A stretch of 7,827 nucleotides of DNA from Candidatus Heimdallarchaeota archaeon (lineage in GTDB: Archaea; Asgardarchaeota; Heimdallarchaeia; Hodarchaeales; LC-3), in the NCBI GenBank assembly GCA_027364495.1, contig DAHXPE010000561.1, positions 1 through 7,827 of the forward strand. Direction: 5' to 3'. Made by a program: the position numbers and the translations under genes. Every line of letters starts with the position of its first letter. The first letter of the stretch is position 1. Shown here piece by piece: positions 5,675 to 7,827 of this stretch. Below the pieces are notes generated by a model, which saw only the letters and a program-made list of their open reading frames with translations, ran no database searches and was not told the origin of the DNA.

Positions 5675-6943
5675 TTGAGCGAAACATTAAAGGTAGCAAT
5701 GGATCAATTTAATAGAGGAAAAGCTACTCAGGGTTTAATTTGTATAGGCGATTTAAATCAAATTCTCAGTGCTTTTCAAGACTCAACAGAGGCTCAAATT
5801 GTTTTATTTGATTCAAATCCTGAAAAGATTCTTGAATTTATGCTCGAACAATATAATATTCCACTTCCAATAGAAAAAAATAATATAAATTCAAGTGTTT
5901 ATCTAAAACAAGGTAATCTCAATAACAAAGACGCACCTAAACATTTTTTCAAAGCATTCAAGACAAATAAGAATGATCCAAATAAAATAATAGTTTTGTC
6001 AGGTCTTGATGAATACATTGAAATGTTTACAGATCTTTTCATTGCTCTAAATGCAATTATCAAGGACCTGAAAGGAAAAAAAGTTAAAATATTTCTTGCC
6101 TTACAATTTAAGAAACAAGAATCTTATTTACAGGTTAAAAATGCTTTTGAAAAGATCGAGATTGTTGAATTTGAAAATATTTTTTCATCTAGAATCGTTC
6201 AATCCAATAAAAAACCTGTCCCTCAGACATTGGATTCTGATGACGAAAGCCAATCTGGTCAAATACCAAAAGAGACGGTTACCAAAGCTGATGAATTTAA
6301 AAGTAAGGTATTAAAAGCTATGTTAGTTTTTGAAGAACCAGAGCTAAATAAACAATCATCTGAACCAGAAAAACTTGAAAAGTCAATTAATTTATTCAAA
6401 TCTTATGTAATGGAATTGCAAGCTGAAAGTGATTCGGAACAACCTCCAAATAGAAATTTAATCAACAAATTAGAAAATGCTCAATCATTATTGTTGAATG
6501 CACAACCGTTGCTATTAAAAAAATTACTCGAACCATTAGATGTACTTTTACAAAGCTATTTCAAGCGTGGAGTATCAACAATAGGAAGCATAATGGTTAT
6601 TTCACGAATAATGTATAATTTTATGCTGATAGGTGAAGAAAAAAAGAAGAGATACCAATTCGTAAAAGCCATGGCTGAAAAACTACAATTGTTTAACAGA
6701 ATAGATTATGCAGTTGAATTTTTTTATCTAGCTTTAGCCATTTCCAAATCTCAAGAGGATGCTGAAGTTGTCTGTAAATATTATACTCAATTAGCAGACG
6801 AACAAACTGGATTTTTAGCCCGAACTTATTATTACAGAGCCCTTGCATCAGCCTATATTACTGAAGAAAAAGCTACAATAGACCAATTAACTACCAAAAC
6901 AGAAGAAACTTATAAGTACAAACCAGCTTTTCCAATTTTTTAA
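5675..6943 (+). CDS. 422-residue protein of unknown function: alpha/beta N-half, acidic linker, helical C-half
   Basis: Residues 1-170 look alpha/beta: strands G-L-I-C-I-G (20-25), A-Q-I-V-L-F-D (40-46), K-I-I-V-L-S-G-L-D-E (104-113) and K-V-K-I-F-L-A-L (136-143), with helices between. I-I-V-L-S-G-L-D-E resembles a Walker B strand, and the overall order suggests a RecA-like or Rossmann-like fold, but no Walker A (G-x-x-x-x-G-K-[ST]) is present, so ATPase activity is not supported. Residues about 180-260 are polar and acidic (linker). Residues 265-400 are helical; A-V-E-F-F-Y-L-A-L-A-I-S and A-R-T-Y-Y-Y-R-A-L-A-S-A-Y look like TPR-type helices, suggesting a protein-binding role. I do not recognise the family. 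The start is TTG at 5675, since an in-frame TGA sits at 5666-5668; ATG at 5699 is the fallback. GTGA at 5665-5668 may act as a weak ribosome site. Likely co-transcribed with the next gene. Confidence 0.8.
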   Translation: MSETLKVAMDQFNRGKATQGLICIGDLNQILSAFQDSTEAQIVLFDSNPEKILEFMLEQYNIPLPIEKNNINSSVYLKQGNLNNKDAPKHFFKAFKTNKNDPNKIIVLSGLDEYIEMFTDLFIALNAIIKDLKGKKVKIFLALQFKKQESYLQVKNAFEKIEIVEFENIFSSRIVQSNKKPVPQTLDSDDESQSGQIPKETVTKADEFKSKVLKAMLVFEEPELNKQSSEPEKLEKSINLFKSYVMELQAESDSEQPPNRNLINKLENAQSLLLNAQPLLLKKLLEPLDVLLQSYFKRGVSTIGSIMVISRIMYNFMLIGEEKKKRYQFVKAMAEKLQLFNRIDYAVEFFYLALAISKSQEDAEVVCKYYTQLADEQTGFLARTYYYRALASAYITEEKATIDQLTTKTEETYKYKPAFPIF

Positions 6944-6944
6944 C

Positions 6945-6950
6945 GAGGAT
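6945..6950 (+). promoter_or_regulatory. Shine-Dalgarno-like GAGGAT deciding the TTG start at 6957
   Basis: GAGGAT begins one base after the preceding stop codon (TAA, 6941-6943) and ends 6 bases before TTG 6957. It is one of the better ribosome-binding sites visible in the window. It sits where translation re-initiates inside an operon, unlike the leaderless-looking genes elsewhere. It supports TTG over the next in-frame ATG at 6984. Confidence 0.6.
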
Positions 6951-6956
6951 AATATT

Positions 6957-7340
6957 TTGTTTCCAAAATTTCTTTTAAAACGAATGTATGATAAAGATTC
7001 ATTACAAACAACAGATAACGGCTTTATTTTTACAATTAAAAATAATATTGCAAATGGTAACGTTGTTGAGGTCTATTTACTTTCACTTAATGATGATGAG
7101 ATTCCTTTTGGCGATATCACGATCAAAAATGATAATCAAGAAATGACTGCTGATAACATTTCCATTGATAATCCTATCGCACTTCGCAAAGGAGTGATTA
7201 CAACTTTTAAAGTAAAAAAAGCAAATCTTTCAGACTTGATCGATAAAGAGGTCAAAATTCATATGAAATTTAAAGTCCAAGTTCATGAGAGTAAAATGAC
7301 AATCGATTTTGACTTTTCAGATACCTTGAAAAAAAATTAA
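6957..7340 (+). CDS. Conserved archaeal small beta-rich protein, function unknown
   Basis: This 127-residue protein starts M-F-P-K-F-L-L-K-R-M-Y, then S-L-Q-T-T-D-N-G-F-I-F-T-I-K-N (15-29), D-D-E-I-P (46-50) and alternating hydrophobic strands to D-F-D-F-S-D. From memory it matches a family of archaeal proteins of about 120-130 residues with the pattern F-P-K-x-L-L-K-x-L-Y...S-L-x-N-T-x-x-G-F-x-F-x-L-K-N. Some carry the name hydroxymethylglutaryl-CoA reductase, which I consider unsupported: it is far shorter than that enzyme and lacks any recognisable catalytic motif. No signal, membrane helix or cysteine. The TTG start is set by GAGGAT six bases upstream. The gap to the preceding gene is 13 bases, so the two probably form one operon. 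Its stop shares TTAA with the convergent helicase gene. Confidence 0.8.
   Translation: MFPKFLLKRMYDKDSLQTTDNGFIFTIKNNIANGNVVEVYLLSLNDDEIPFGDITIKNDNQEMTADNISIDNPIALRKGVITTFKVKKANLSDLIDKEVKIHMKFKVQVHESKMTIDFDFSDTLKKN
7329..7336 (-). terminator. Poly-T terminator of the XPB helicase gene
   Basis: On the minus strand these eight bases are T8, directly after the helicase stop codon (7337-7339). On the plus strand they are an A-run encoding lysines in the L-K-K-N C-terminus of the convergent gene. Confidence 0.5.
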
Positions 7341-7827
7341 AAATCTTTTTTGCGTTTATTTGCTAATCTCTCTTCTAATGTATCTTCTGATACAAGTTCG
7401 TAAAGAACTGCTTTGTCTTTTCCAGGATACTGTCGTACAATTCTTCCTAGTCTTTGAATAAATTGCCGTGATTTTCCAGATCCAACAACTATGATTCCAA
7501 TTTTTGCATCTGGAATATCAATTCCTTCGTCAAGAATCTTGCTTACAACGAGTTTAGCATTTTTTGATCTTTTGTAGTACTCTAAAATCCATTGTCTTTC
7601 TTCTTTTATTGTTCTGTGCGTAATACAGGGTATAAAAAAACTTTTTGCGATCTTTTCGCAAAAAGATACGATATCAGAAAAAATAAGAACCTTGTCATCT
7701 CGATGCTGTCTCAATAACCTTTCAAGTTCAATCAATTTCGTATCTGCTGAAAAAGAGAGGTTTTTAGCATTCTGATAGGCACTTAACGCCTGTTGTGCAT
7801 CTTTATCTTTATTAATTCTAAAAATTA
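7337..7827 (-). CDS. XPB/Rad25-type superfamily 2 DNA helicase, C-terminal part (5' end outside window)
   Basis: The frame is open from the window edge to TAA (7337-7339), giving the last 162 residues. They form the second RecA-like domain of an SF2 helicase: K-V-L-I-F-S-D (45-51, motif IV), L-D-E-G-I-D-I-P-D-A (98-107, motif V) and Q-R-L-G-R-I-V-R (124-131, motif VI with arginine fingers). The segment A-V-L-Y-E-L-V...T-L-E-E-R-L-A (139-154) fits the archaeal XPB end. Archaeal XPB is an ATP-driven DNA-unwinding or strand-opening protein, often paired with the nuclease Bax1. The full family is roughly 450-600 residues, so about two thirds lies beyond the right edge. A TTG 92 bases from the window end is internal, not the start, because conserved family sequence continues upstream of it. 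Bax1 is not downstream here; the convergent 6957 gene is. Confidence 0.9.
   Translation of the reverse strand, partial: IFRINKDKDAQQALSAYQNAKNLSFSADTKLIELERLLRQHRDDKVLIFSDIVSFCEKIAKSFFIPCITHRTIKEERQWILEYYKRSKNAKLVVSKILDEGIDIPDAKIGIIVVGSGKSRQFIQRLGRIVRQYPGKDKAVLYELVSEDTLEERLANKRKKDF
7346..7351 (+). terminator. Poly-T terminator of the 5675-7340 operon
   Basis: T6 begins 6 bases after the stop at 7340. It lies inside the end of the helicase frame, where the complement encodes the K-K of the C-terminal R-K-K-D-F. With the T8 on the other strand it makes a compact bidirectional terminator around the shared TTAA. Confidence 0.45.

Noticed and set aside
6957..7340. Calling the 127-residue protein an HMG-CoA reductase
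   Set aside because: It is far too short and shows no recognisable catalytic or cofactor-binding motif of that enzyme. The name appears to be an annotation artefact in related archaeal proteins.
1..7827. CRISPR array, tRNA, rRNA, insertion sequence or phage/defence gene
   Set aside because: I saw no regularly spaced repeats, cloverleaf-like or rRNA-like segments, transposase motifs or terminal inverted repeats. Recurrent short CAATCAAT-like words near 871 and 1971 are coincidental AT-rich sequence.

Overview
The window is AT-rich DNA with a compact, mostly archaeal gene set. It carries the C-terminal half of an archaeal-type XPB helicase, a CyaB-like CYTH protein, a DUF2797 zinc protein, a small archaeal protein starting M-G-R-T-L-x-T-Y-R, and a conserved archaeal protein starting F-P-K-F-L-L-K-R. 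TATA-like boxes sit about 22-36 bases before several starts, several genes appear leaderless or nearly so, and TTG is used often as a start. I read it as a low-GC archaeon. A Heimdallarchaeia-like or other Asgard/Thermoproteota-related lineage is possible but is only a guess. I see no rRNA, tRNA, CRISPR array, insertion sequence or phage gene.

Layout. (1) 1-217: 3' end of an unrecognised plus-strand gene. (2) 226-879, minus: Nudix hydrolase of the CoA-pyrophosphatase type, divergent from (3) 973-1611, plus: CYTH-domain phosphatase/cyclase-like protein. (4) 1619-2008, minus: a two-helix membrane-protein gene broken by two in-frame stops (TGA and TAG). It is otherwise continuous in one frame and shares a TATA box with (5) 2072-2992, plus: DUF2797 protein with a Cys cluster and a GIY-YIG-like motif series. 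(6) 2989-5133, minus: a 714-residue soluble, cysteine-free, helical coiled-coil protein. (7) 5319-5555, plus: small conserved archaeal protein. (8) 5675-6943, plus: a 422-residue protein of unknown function with an alpha/beta N-terminal half, an acidic linker and a helical C-terminal half. (9) 6957-7340, plus: small archaeal beta-rich protein, very likely co-transcribed with (8). (10) 7337-7827, minus: XPB-type helicase, running off the right edge.

Working together. Only genes 8 and 9 look like a tight operon (13-base gap with a Shine-Dalgarno-like GAGGAT). Gene 6 is divergent from gene 7 across a 185-base promoter region, so genes 6-9 might be a functional neighbourhood, but nothing in the sequence proves it. 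All four convergent pairs are extremely tight (gaps of 8 and 7 bases, then two 4-base overlaps at a shared TTAA). In each pair at least one gene has its poly-T terminator tract inside the end of the opposite reading frame.

The most notable items are the doubly interrupted membrane-protein gene, the uncharacterised coiled-coil / alpha-beta protein pair, and the dense convergent gene ends.
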